From assembly GCA_024405065.1 (NCBI GenBank), contig JAKSPF010000003.1, positions 1-24,248 of the forward strand: DNA of 24,248 nt, written 5' to 3'. Positions 1 through 7,415 of this stretch are shown one piece after another (position 1 is the first letter of the stretch; each line of letters opens with the position of its first letter). The translations under genes were made by a program, and so were the position numbers. Below the pieces are notes generated by a model. That model saw only the letters and a list, made by a program, of their open reading frames with translations, was not told the DNA's origin and searched no databases. The stretch is from Sphaerochaetaceae bacterium (lineage in GTDB: Bacteria > Spirochaetota > Spirochaetia > Sphaerochaetales > Sphaerochaetaceae).

Positions 1-55
1 GACCTACGGCCTCCAGGTTATGAGCCTGGCGAGCTGCCAACTGCTCCACCCCGCG
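1..55 (-). tRNA. tRNA-Met (CAT), probably initiator; 3' part cut off by window edge
   Basis: Read on the minus strand from 55, the sequence starts CGCGGGGTGGAGCAG, followed by a D-arm, an anticodon stem CCAGG/CCTGG around the loop CTCATAA, a variable loop and the start of a T-arm (GTAGG). The anticodon CAT falls at tRNA positions 34-36 (window 22-20). The 5' C in place of G and the block CGCGGGGTGGAGCAG resemble bacterial initiator tRNA, where C1 is unpaired with A72. The acceptor 3' strand that would confirm this lies outside the window. The anticodon stem has A29-U41 instead of the usual three G-C pairs, so an elongator Met or Ile2 tRNA is not fully excluded. Confidence 0.82.
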
Positions 56-66
56 ATGACGTGACT

Positions 67-95
67 ACACTAAATCAAAGAGTGAATTATGTCAA
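67..95 (-). promoter_or_regulatory. Sigma-70 type promoter of the Met tRNA
   Basis: On the minus strand a perfect -35 TTGACA (95-90) is separated by 17 nt from a -10 TAGTGT (72-67). The -10 keeps the important first two and last bases of TATAAT. Transcription would begin near 60, about five bases before the tRNA 5' end at 55, a normal tRNA leader length. Confidence 0.6.
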
Positions 96-151
96 CTGTT
101 TCAAAATGACACACTTATTGTGTAAAGTTTTTTCTATGTGTAATTTTGGTA

Positions 152-197
152 CTATTTTTCCATAACGGAGACAGTACCGGTTCGTGCCGAAAAATAG
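152..197. repeat. 9-bp inverted repeat in the tRNA/hsp20 divergent spacer
   Basis: CTATTTTTC (152-160) and GAAAAATAG (189-197) are perfect inverted copies around a 28-nt loop. No T-run follows on either strand, so it does not look like a terminator. The loop contains CCGGTTCGTGCC, vaguely like a tRNA T-arm, which is probably chance. The rest of the 56-330 spacer is AT-rich and shows no gene. Confidence 0.35.
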
Positions 198-242
198 CAA
201 TAAAAATTTTATTTCATTATATTATAACAACTTAAAAACAAA

Positions 243-260
243 TTGGCATGGTTTGTGCTT
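243..260 (+). promoter_or_regulatory. Sigma-54-like -24/-12 element upstream of hsp20
   Basis: TTGGCATGGTTTGTGCTT has the GG (245-246) and GC (257-258) dinucleotides with the 12-bp repeat distance required by RpoN promoters. It matches TGGCAC-N5-TTGCT at all but two bases. Predicted transcription start is about 270, giving a leader of roughly 60 nt to the ATG at 331. Sigma-54 is present in Treponema genomes, and the heat-shock gene ibpB of E. coli has been reported to use a sigma-54 promoter, so the assignment is plausible but untested. Confidence 0.45.
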
Positions 261-330
261 AGTAAACAGTGACAGGTAAAAAACCTGAATACAGACAATC
301 TTCTGAAATACAGGAGAAAAGGAGACGGTT

Positions 331-744
331 ATGAACTACATGATGAACAGAAACGCTGTGAACGATTTTGACAAATTCTTTGACAACGTGTTTTCAAACT
401 GGGGAATAAGGAACAGCACAATTCCGTCAGTGGATGTGTATGAGGATGAGAAGGCATTTCATATTGAGGCCGAACTTCCGGGATATGAAGAAAAAGATGT
501 CAACCTCAACGTTGATAAGCATGTTCTTCACATTTCCAGTGAAAAAGTCAGCGAGAAGCAGGATGACAGGAAATATCTCGTCCGTGAGCGTGCTTACGTG
601 AAATTTGACAGATCTTTCTCTCTTCCCGAAGGAATTGACGAAAACGGAATTGAGGCAGAGTTCAAGAACGGAATGCTCTCCGTAACTCTTCCGAAAGTGC
701 CGGTTGAAGAGCCTAAGAAAATAAGCATCACATTCAAACATTGA
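331..744 (+). CDS. Small heat-shock protein, Hsp20/alpha-crystallin family
   Basis: ATP-independent cytoplasmic holdase chaperone that binds unfolding proteins and hands them to DnaK/ClpB. The 137 residues fit bacterial Hsp20. The alpha-crystallin domain covers about residues 31-125, opening with P-S-V-D-V-Y and A-E-L-P-G, and contains the hallmark N-G-M-L-S-V-T-L-P near its end. A C-terminal I-S-I (I-x-I anchor motif) follows, used for oligomer assembly. The N-terminal arm (about 30 residues) is short. A strong Shine-Dalgarno run (AGGAGAAAAGGAGA) ends a few bases before the ATG at 331. A sigma-54-like element lies at 243-260. No CIRCE operator is seen. The gene stands alone and is followed by a strong stem-loop before trkA. 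Confidence 0.95.
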   Translation: MNYMMNRNAVNDFDKFFDNVFSNWGIRNSTIPSVDVYEDEKAFHIEAELPGYEEKDVNLNVDKHVLHISSEKVSEKQDDRKYLVRERAYVKFDRSFSLPEGIDENGIEAEFKNGMLSVTLPKVPVEEPKKISITFKH

Positions 745-749
745 TGTTC

Positions 750-802
750 ACAACACACAGAAACGAGACCCCTGCGATTGAACAGGGGTCTCACTATGTT
801 GT
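750..802. terminator. Strong stem-loop between hsp20 and trkA, probable (bidirectional) terminator
   Basis: GAGACCCCTG (765-774) pairs perfectly with CAGGGGTCTC (783-792) around an 8-nt loop. Weaker outer arms ACAACA (750-755) and TGTTGT (797-802) can extend it. No clear U-run follows, so classic intrinsic termination is not assured. The structure ends within about ten bases of the trkA start, so it could also influence trkA translation or readthrough from hsp20. Confidence 0.55.
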
Positions 803-813
803 AAGATGTGAGC

Positions 814-2181
814 ATGAAAGTTGTTATTCTCGGTGCAGGATATCGTAGCATCAAACTTGCAAAGCATCTTGCTGAAGAGCATGCGGATGTTACTTTGATT
901 GATGAAAATCCTAACGTATCTGCAAAAACAATGACCTTAATTGACTGCCTTGCGGTCACAGGAAGCGGAACTGATGCAGAATGTCTTAAAGAAGCCGGAA
1001 TTGAAAACGCTTATGCATTCATAGCCCTTTCCGGAAGTGATGAAACAAACCTGATTTCATGCGGAATTGCCTCATCTCAATTCAAGGTGCCGATCACCAT
1101 TGCTGCAGTAGCCAACATTTCGTACGCCAGAAGCGGTGATTACACAGACATACTCGGAGTAACCCACATAGTAAATCCTGATCAGGAGATTGCAAAGCAC
1201 ATATACCGTTCAATAGACAGGGGAATTTACAGTGACAGTATCTGTTTTGACAACTCTTCACTTACCCTGAATACAATTCATGTTGAAAAAAAATCACAGT
1301 TTGCCGGAAAATTCGTAAAAAATCTCAGGAGAACCCTCCCCGGTGATTACATAATTGCCGTACTCAACAGAGGGAGTGAGGTTTTTGTTCCGAGCGGTGA
1401 TACACAGATTGAAGAAGGTGATACCATCGGGCTTGTTGCAACCGATGAAAGCATTGAAAACATACTGGCAAAACTCGGGAAGAAAAAGAAAAAGAACGGA
1501 AGAATAGTAATTATCGGAGGAACACAGGTAGTGGATTTTCTCCTCCACCTGATGAAAACCTCTTTCAGAAAAAGAACTACCGTCATTTCAAAGGACAAAA
1601 ATTTCTGCGAGAAAATCTCGTCAAAATATTCGGATGTACTTGTGACAAACGAAAATATCTCAAATGAAGGTGTATTCAGACAGGAGTCTCTTGACGGTTA
1701 CAATCTTCTGCTGTCTCTGACAGATAATGATGAACTCAATTTTCTGGTTGCAAGTTTTGCAAAACACATCGGAGTGACCAACAGTATTGCAATGGTAAAC
1801 AAAAAACCGGATTTTGCAGAAATGGTTGATTTTCTTAACATAGACTCCCTTGTTTTATCACAGGATGTAATGGTTGATTCGGTAATGCGCTATCTGCAAA
1901 GTCCCGATGTCTCAAATACGCACACAGTATTTGACGGAAAGATTGAGGTTTTTGAATACTCAATTACGGAAGGTAACAAGCTGTGCGGAAAACAACTGAA
2001 AGATATTGATATGAAAAACCGCGGGTTGATTGCAGGAAGCAGAAAAGCGGATGGAAAAACAGTAATTCCCGGCGGAACATATCTGATAGAAACGGGAGAT
2101 ACCCTCACTGTCGTGGCAAGACGCAGCGAGTTGGATTTTATAAGAGAACTTCTTGAAATGAAGACCCCGGGAGAAAAATGA
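814..2181 (+). CDS. trkA: Trk potassium uptake system NAD-binding protein TrkA
   Basis: Cytoplasmic regulatory (RCK) subunit that gates the TrkH potassium channel in response to nucleotides. The length (about 455 residues) is that of a full TrkA with two tandem RCK units. The first Rossmann half begins K-V-V-I-L-G-A-G-Y with the acidic strand-2 end T-L-I-D-E. A TrkA_C domain follows around residues 140-225. A second Rossmann half starts I-V-I-I-G-G near 230 and a second TrkA_C domain near 370-450. The third glycine of GxGxxG is Ser in the first half. An in-frame GTG at 808 would add two residues; ATG at 814 is preferred. Neither has a good Shine-Dalgarno, since the preceding sequence is the right arm of a stem-loop. 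Its stop overlaps the trkH start (ATGA), so the pair is translationally coupled. Confidence 0.93.
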   Translation: MKVVILGAGYRSIKLAKHLAEEHADVTLIDENPNVSAKTMTLIDCLAVTGSGTDAECLKEAGIENAYAFIALSGSDETNLISCGIASSQFKVPITIAAVANISYARSGDYTDILGVTHIVNPDQEIAKHIYRSIDRGIYSDSICFDNSSLTLNTIHVEKKSQFAGKFVKNLRRTLPGDYIIAVLNRGSEVFVPSGDTQIEEGDTIGLVATDESIENILAKLGKKKKKNGRIVIIGGTQVVDFLLHLMKTSFRKRTTVISKDKNFCEKISSKYSDVLVTNENISNEGVFRQESLDGYNLLLSLTDNDELNFLVASFAKHIGVTNSIAMVNKKPDFAEMVDFLNIDSLVLSQDVMVDSVMRYLQSPDVSNTHTVFDGKIEVFEYSITEGNKLCGKQLKDIDMKNRGLIAGSRKADGKTVIPGGTYLIETGDTLTVVARRSELDFIRELLEMKTPGEK

Positions 2182-3629
2182 TGCACCCCAAACAGTTGGT
2201 GAAGCTTCTGTCTGCAGTAACCGTTTTTCTCTCAATAGTAATGTTGATTCCTCTCATTGTAGCACTCATTCATAACGAAAGCCGGGAAGTCACTGCATTT
2301 GTGCTGACAATCGTTCCTATGTCGGTAATTGGACTTTCTGCTTATTTTCTTACCCGAAAAGACGAGCAACCGCTAAGTCAGACGGACGGATTTTTATTTA
2401 CAACTTTCACGTGGATAATTGCAGCAACATTCGGTGCTGTTCCATTTGTGCTTTCAGGTGTGCTGCCTGAATATTCAAATGCTTTTTTTGAAGTAATAAG
2501 CGGACTGACAACAACAGGTGCGTCACGGATTACAGATGTTGAAAGCTGTCCCAGAAGCATATTGTTCTGGCGATCCTTAACGAACTGGCTCGGAGGAATG
2601 GGTATAGTTGTACTTTTTGTAGCCTTGCTGCCTGCATTGGGAGCTACAGGAGGAAGTTTCAACCTTATCGGTGCGGAAAGTGTGGGTCCCGTAAAAGGGA
2701 AACTCACACCGAAAACAAAAAACACCGCAGTTGTGCTTTACCTCATATATTTTGCAATGACCGTCCTTGAGGTATTACTCCTGCTGCCGAAAATGGATCT
2801 GTTCAATGCAGTAACTCTTGCATTCTCAACTGTATCAACAGCGGGATTTTCAATAAGAAACGCATCAGTAGGCTCCTATAACAGTGCATACGTTGATTAT
2901 GTTGTAACTGCATTCATGCTGGCAGCAAGCGTAAATTTTTCACTGTACTACAGAGCATTCACCGGGCATCTCAAGCAGACACTGAAAGACACGGAATTCA
3001 GAACGCTCCTTTCCGTATTTATGGCTGCTGCAGTTGCCGGTGCCGTAATGTTGTGTATGAATAATGTTTACCCCTCGTTTGCGCAGGCATTCCGTTATAT
3101 GAGTTTTCACGTTGCTTCTGTTGTATCAACCACGGGCTTTTCAAATGCTGCCTCCACCTATCTCAGTTGGCCTTCTTTCTGCATAATGATACTGGTTCTT
3201 ATGATGTTCATAGGAGGCAGTGCGGGGTCAACCGGAGGCGGAATGAAAATCATCAGGATTGTTGTACTGTTCAAATCCGCAAGGACTTCAATCAAAAGGA
3301 AAATTCACCCTAATTCCATGTTCAGAATAAAAATAAGCAACGGGATTGTTGATGATTCCGTAGTTTTCCAAATTCTTGCATTCTGTGCCACATATATGAT
3401 TACGTGGCTTGCAGGGGCTACCGTGATTTCATTTTCCGGTGCCGGAATACAGGATTCTCTTTCTGCTTCCATACTGACACTCGGAAACATAGGTTTAGGG
3501 TTCGGACATAAAGATTTTTCAAGCTATCCCCTTTGGACAAACTGGATATTCAGTTTTCTGATGCTGGCAGGGAGGCTGGAGCTGTTCACGGTGTATGTCC
3601 TTTTCTCCCGCTCTTTCTGGAGATCATAA
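2178..3629 (+). CDS. trkH: Trk potassium uptake system membrane protein TrkH
   Basis: Inner-membrane potassium-conducting subunit of the Trk system, working with the TrkA encoded just upstream (4-nt ATGA overlap). The 483-residue length and repeated hydrophobic helices fit TrkH/KtrB. The four filter P-loops are visible as G-L-T-T-T-G-A-S, S-T-V-S-T-A-G-F-S, V-V-S-T-T-G-F-S and T-L-G-N-I-G-L-G-F-G. The family signature G-G-S-A-G-S-T-G-G-G-M-K precedes the final helices and corresponds to the intramembrane-loop region. No frameshift or missing filter element is seen. The gene converges on pcrA across a 165-nt spacer. Confidence 0.95.
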   Translation: MMHPKQLVKLLSAVTVFLSIVMLIPLIVALIHNESREVTAFVLTIVPMSVIGLSAYFLTRKDEQPLSQTDGFLFTTFTWIIAATFGAVPFVLSGVLPEYSNAFFEVISGLTTTGASRITDVESCPRSILFWRSLTNWLGGMGIVVLFVALLPALGATGGSFNLIGAESVGPVKGKLTPKTKNTAVVLYLIYFAMTVLEVLLLLPKMDLFNAVTLAFSTVSTAGFSIRNASVGSYNSAYVDYVVTAFMLAASVNFSLYYRAFTGHLKQTLKDTEFRTLLSVFMAAAVAGAVMLCMNNVYPSFAQAFRYMSFHVASVVSTTGFSNAASTYLSWPSFCIMILVLMMFIGGSAGSTGGGMKIIRIVVLFKSARTSIKRKIHPNSMFRIKISNGIVDDSVVFQILAFCATYMITWLAGATVISFSGAGIQDSLSASILTLGNIGLGFGHKDFSSYPLWTNWIFSFLMLAGRLELFTVYVLFSRSFWRS

Positions 3630-3634
3630 CTTCG

Positions 3635-3667
3635 GCTGAAGTCTGATTTCTGCGTCATTTCTTCGCG
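3635..3667 (+). repeat. 33-bp direct repeat, copy 1
   Basis: Begins five bases after the trkH stop. It is identical to copy 2 (3745-3777) except for one base (A at 3640, G at 3750). The shared core includes GTCTGATTTCTGCGTCATTT. On the minus strand one frame reads R-R-N-D-A-E-I-R, but no start or longer ORF supports coding. Not found elsewhere in the window. Confidence 0.75.
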
Positions 3668-3691
3668 GCCGTGTAAAATAACACTGTCCGC
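3665..3691. terminator. Weak hairpin downstream of trkH
   Basis: GCGG (3665-3668) and GTGT (3671-3674) pair with ACAC (3681-3684) and CCGC (3688-3691), with an internal mismatch and a 6-nt loop. It is followed by TCATTATTCC, not a convincing U-run. It is the only compact hairpin seen between the convergent trkH and pcrA genes, so a terminator role is possible. Confidence 0.3.
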
Positions 3692-3744
3692 TCATTATTC
3701 CTTGAACTCAAACTCCATCCTCGTTCTGATATTTACACTCTCAT

Positions 3745-3777
3745 GCTGAGGTCTGATTTCTGCGTCATTTCTTCGCG
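3745..3777 (+). repeat. 33-bp direct repeat, copy 2
   Basis: Second copy, exactly 110 bp after copy 1 with one mismatch, ending 17 bases before the pcrA stop codon region. The 77 bp between copies hold the weak hairpin and a GTGTAAA/TTTACAC inverted pair (3671-3677, 3732-3738). The arrangement suggests a dispersed intergenic repeat element or a partial duplication. Confidence 0.75.
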
Positions 3778-3794
3778 TCAATACATTGTCTTCG

Positions 3795-6056
3795 TCACTT
3801 CAATCGGGTAAAGTTTGCACTTTCCTTTACAAAGGTTCCCATCTTCCCGTTGTCAAAATTCACCACAAGCACTTCCCTTGCACCGAACATTTTTGTTCCC
3901 GTAATTGTTCCGGGACCGAGAATCGGACTGTTCACCCTGTCTCCCGTCTTCCAGTCAACAACCTCATGCACGGTTTCAACAGGTTTCTTCACCAGTGTGA
4001 CTTTGGGTTTTGACGGCTTCCAGTCATCATCAAAATCGTTGCGTTTATGAGTGTTTATGTAATGCGAACCGGCGTCTGCGTCTTGTGTATGATGACCGGA
4101 AGTACCGTATTCCGGATGACCGTAACGTGAACAGCGGGAAAAACTGTCGGATGCCCCGCCGTAACCAAAGAATCCTTTTTTCACAAACTGTCTGCTGTCC
4201 GTCACATCAACGTGATTTTCTTTAATATCCTTCAGAAATCTCAAAGGATGTTCCCAGTTGATGTGACTGTACATATAGCGTGAATCACAGGCTGAAAGGT
4301 AAAGATTTTTTCTTGCTCTTGTCATGGCAACATACAAAAGCCTCCTTTCCTCCTCTCTGACCTCCTCGGTTTCATGTGTTTTTGTACCGAAAAACAATTC
4401 TTCCTCAAGGCCTGTAACAAATACGTGGTCAAACTCCAAACCTTTTGTTTTGTGCATTGTCATAAGGGTAACCTTATTTTCTGCCTGAGAATTATCATCA
4501 GAGTCAGGTTCAAGTGAGACGGTTTCCAAAAAAGCAAAAAGACCGTCTGCACCGTCTGTGTAAAAATCACTTTTGAACTTGTTGACAAATCGATCAAGAT
4601 TTTCAATACGTTCCTCATCAGCCTTGTAGATTTCTCCAAGTCCGGTTTCGGCAACAAGTTTTACGGCAAGTTCGTAATTCGGTATTGTGCCCATCTGACT
4701 GCGCAGATTCACATACACGGAACTGAATTTTTCAAGTCCTTCTGCAGCTTTTCCTTTAATCAGGTCGTTTTTCACCATGTCAGCTGAAATTTCCATAAGA
4801 TCGGAACAAAGCATATCACCTGCATCCATTATTTTCCGTATTGTGACCTTTCCTGCACCCTGTACAAGCTTTCCGACAAGTCTTTCAAAAGAAACCGAAT
4901 CTGCAGGATTTACAAGAAGTTTCAGGGCAGCAACGGCATCGGCAATCTCTTCACGCCTGTAAAAAGAAATATCACCGACAATACGGTAAGGAACCTGATT
5001 GAAAAGAAACACATCTTCAAAGCTGTCCGCCTGATTGTTTGTACGGTAAAGCACTGCACATGAAGAGTAATCACCGTTACAGATGCGCTTTATCTCCTTT
5101 GCCGTAAACTGAGCCTCATCTCTGCTTTCGCTGAAATAGCGAAGCTGAGGTTTACTGCCTCCGGGAATATTTGATACAAGACCTTTCTTTGCACGTGTAC
5201 TGTTTTTTTCAATAACATCTTTTGCAGCAGTAAGAATACGCTCGTTGCAACGATAGTTGGTAGAAAGGACAACTTGCTTTGTGTGTTCAAAATCATGTCC
5301 GAAACCGAGAATCGTCTTTACATCCGCATTCCTGAAGCTGTATATACTTTGATCATCATCTCCCACAACACAAAGAAAAGACTGAGGACCTACAAGCAGT
5401 TTAAGAAGTCTTAACTGCGCAGGATTGGTATCCTGATACTCATCAACAAGAATGTAACTGAACCTGTTCTGAACCTCTGTTCTGACATCTTCGTTTGCTG
5501 AAAGAATATCAACCGGAAGATTTATCAGATCACCGAAATCAACCGTATTGATTTCTCTGAGTTTACTTTGGTAAGCAAGATAATAATCGGAACTGCTTTT
5601 CTGTCCCTTTTCCTTCATCACGGCAATATTATGTGACTCTTCACTCATCTGCGCCGCATCCGCATTCGGAAAACATTGTTTCAGAAGACTCAGACTCTGC
5701 CTGTCATCGTAAATTGAAAAAGAGGAAGTAAGTCCGGCATATTGCGGATAGCGGCGCAGAAACCATACCCCGAATGAGTGAAATGTCCTTATGAGAATTC
5801 GGGACGCAACTTCAGAACCGGTAAGTTGCTCAACACGTTCCTGCATCTCGTGACATGCCTTATTGGTAAATGTCACGGCAAGAATACGGTAAGGAGGAAT
5901 TTTGAGCACATTCACCGCATATGCAATCTTTGAAGTAATTACGCGTGTTTTTCCGCTTCCGGCACCGGCAAAAACAAGAAGAGAACCTGTGTTTATCTCA
6001 ACAGCCTGTCTCTGCTGCTCATTCAGATTTGATAAAATCTCACTTTCAGTAACCAT
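3795..6056 (-). CDS. pcrA: ATP-dependent DNA helicase PcrA/UvrD (superfamily 1A)
   Basis: 3'-5' DNA helicase of nucleotide-excision repair and transcription-coupled repair, 753 residues. Helicase motifs appear in order: Walker A A-G-A-G-S-G-K-T (30-37), D-E-Y-Q-D (205-209), the motif III region V-V-G-D-D-D-Q-S-I-Y-S-F-R, then M-H-K-T-K-G-L-E-F and L-Y-V-A-M-T-R-A-R in the C-terminal half. A polar Gly/His/Tyr/Asp-rich linker (about 625-695) leads to a folded tail at about 699-753 (D-W-K-T-G-D-R-V, then G-P-G-T-I). This resembles the Tudor-like RNA-polymerase-binding tail of PcrA. It is last in the addB-addA-rimO-pcrA operon. Its ATG overlaps the rimO stop by one base (TGATG), implying coupled translation. 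Confidence 0.93.
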   Translation of the reverse strand: MVTESEILSNLNEQQRQAVEINTGSLLVFAGAGSGKTRVITSKIAYAVNVLKIPPYRILAVTFTNKACHEMQERVEQLTGSEVASRILIRTFHSFGVWFLRRYPQYAGLTSSFSIYDDRQSLSLLKQCFPNADAAQMSEESHNIAVMKEKGQKSSSDYYLAYQSKLREINTVDFGDLINLPVDILSANEDVRTEVQNRFSYILVDEYQDTNPAQLRLLKLLVGPQSFLCVVGDDDQSIYSFRNADVKTILGFGHDFEHTKQVVLSTNYRCNERILTAAKDVIEKNSTRAKKGLVSNIPGGSKPQLRYFSESRDEAQFTAKEIKRICNGDYSSCAVLYRTNNQADSFEDVFLFNQVPYRIVGDISFYRREEIADAVAALKLLVNPADSVSFERLVGKLVQGAGKVTIRKIMDAGDMLCSDLMEISADMVKNDLIKGKAAEGLEKFSSVYVNLRSQMGTIPNYELAVKLVAETGLGEIYKADEERIENLDRFVNKFKSDFYTDGADGLFAFLETVSLEPDSDDNSQAENKVTLMTMHKTKGLEFDHVFVTGLEEELFFGTKTHETEEVREEERRLLYVAMTRARKNLYLSACDSRYMYSHINWEHPLRFLKDIKENHVDVTDSRQFVKKGFFGYGGASDSFSRCSRYGHPEYGTSGHHTQDADAGSHYINTHKRNDFDDDWKPSKPKVTLVKKPVETVHEVVDWKTGDRVNSPILGPGTITGTKMFGAREVLVVNFDNGKMGTFVKESANFTRLK

Positions 6057-7387
6057 CAGTCAATCCTCACAGCTTCAAGGTCAACTCCGTTGACACGTCT
6101 TATTCCGCAGGTGTATACACCACCGGGAACCATGTTTCTCCCCATTACAACGGTAAGTCCGTCAACTTCCGGAGCCTGCGCATAAATTCTGCCTATTGCC
6201 AAATCTTCACCCTCAACATTTTCCTCAATAAGCACCTTGTACGTATTGCCGACAAACTTTTCAAGCTCTTCCTCAGTTATCTTCTGCTGTATTTTTTCAA
6301 GTTCCCTCTGCCTGAGCAACGCCTTTTTTGCAAGAACTTCATGCTCTTTTCCGGTAGTAAGTGCAAACGCTTCCGTATCCTCTTCAAGCGAATAAACAAA
6401 GGAACCCATCCACGTAAAATGACAGCGCTTCACAAATTCACGCAGTGTTTCAAAATCCTCTTCGGATTCTCCCGGAAAACCGAGCATCAGCGTTGTGCGT
6501 ATCACCGCATCCGGAATTTCCGATCTTATTTTCTCAACAAGTGCACAGTAAGAATCAATGTTTCCGCTTCTCTTCATCGGTTTCAGAACATGCTCTGAAG
6601 CATGCTGAAAAGGAATGTCAAAATAGTGAAGAACCTTTTTACAACGCTTCACGGCACAGATTATATCGTCACTCATCCAGTCCGGATGAATGTAAAGCAA
6701 CCTTATTGCAAAATCACCGTCAAGACTGTCAAGTTTTTCAAGCAACTGCAAAAAGTGACTTTTACCGTCCCAATCATAACCATAGGCTGCAAGATCCTGC
6801 GCAATTATGTTTATCTCCCTGATCCCCGTCTCTATCAGTCTCTTTGCTTCACATAACACCGATGCCTCAGGACGGCTTCTCAAAGCTCCGCGTATGAGTG
6901 GAATTGCACAGTAGGCACAACGGTGATTACATCCCTCTGAAATTTTAAGATATGCACTTGCGGGATAGTTGAAAAGGCGTGTACGTCTGTCATTTTCTTC
7001 TTCCGGATCGGGATAATCAGGACAAAGAACAGGACGCTTTCCGTCCATCACATCACTTGCAAATACGGTTACTTTACTTAAATCTCTGTTGCCGAATATG
7101 CCGTCCGCCTCGGGCAGTGAGTCACGCAAAGCTTCACCGTAACGCTGGGCAAGACAGCCGGACATCACGATTTTTTTCTGCGGAAATTCACGTCTGAAAG
7201 CAAAGAACGTATCAATGCTCTCTTTTTTTGCACTTTCAATGAAACCGCATGTATTTACAATTATCAAATCACAATCCGCAGGTGTGTCACAAAACACCCA
7301 TCCTGCTTCTTCAAGAATCCTTACAACAACCTCTGAATCAACCTGATTTTTGGCACATCCAAGATTCTCAACGTAAAACTTGCTCAT
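6056..7387 (-). CDS. rimO: Ribosomal protein S12 methylthiotransferase RimO (radical SAM)
   Basis: Transfers a methylthio group to the conserved aspartate of ribosomal protein S12, using two 4Fe-4S clusters and S-adenosylmethionine. The 443 residues follow the family order. The N-terminal MTTase domain carries cluster cysteines C11 (N-L-G-C-A-K-N), C47 (N-T-C-G-F) and C78 (S-G-C-L-A-Q-R). The radical SAM motif is E-G-C-N-H-R-C-A-Y-C (C153, C157, C160), and a C-terminal TRAM domain ends the protein. The opening N-L-G-C-A-K-N-x-V-D-S-E is diagnostic of RimO rather than MiaB. The start at 7387 has only weak ribosome-binding sequence. It begins 28 nt after the addA stop and overlaps pcrA by one base. 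Confidence 0.94.
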   Translation of the reverse strand: MSKFYVENLGCAKNQVDSEVVVRILEEAGWVFCDTPADCDLIIVNTCGFIESAKKESIDTFFAFRREFPQKKIVMSGCLAQRYGEALRDSLPEADGIFGNRDLSKVTVFASDVMDGKRPVLCPDYPDPEEENDRRTRLFNYPASAYLKISEGCNHRCAYCAIPLIRGALRSRPEASVLCEAKRLIETGIREINIIAQDLAAYGYDWDGKSHFLQLLEKLDSLDGDFAIRLLYIHPDWMSDDIICAVKRCKKVLHYFDIPFQHASEHVLKPMKRSGNIDSYCALVEKIRSEIPDAVIRTTLMLGFPGESEEDFETLREFVKRCHFTWMGSFVYSLEEDTEAFALTTGKEHEVLAKKALLRQRELEKIQQKITEEELEKFVGNTYKVLIEENVEGEDLAIGRIYAQAPEVDGLTVVMGRNMVPGGVYTCGIRRVNGVDLEAVRID

Positions 7388-7415
7388 AAAAGTGATGATA
7401 ACCGCTTATTCATTT

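Noticed and set aside
56..330. Possible CIRCE/HrcA operator before hsp20
   Set aside because: No TTAGCACTC-N9-GAGTGCTAA pattern is present; the 152-197 inverted repeat has a different sequence and a 28-nt loop.
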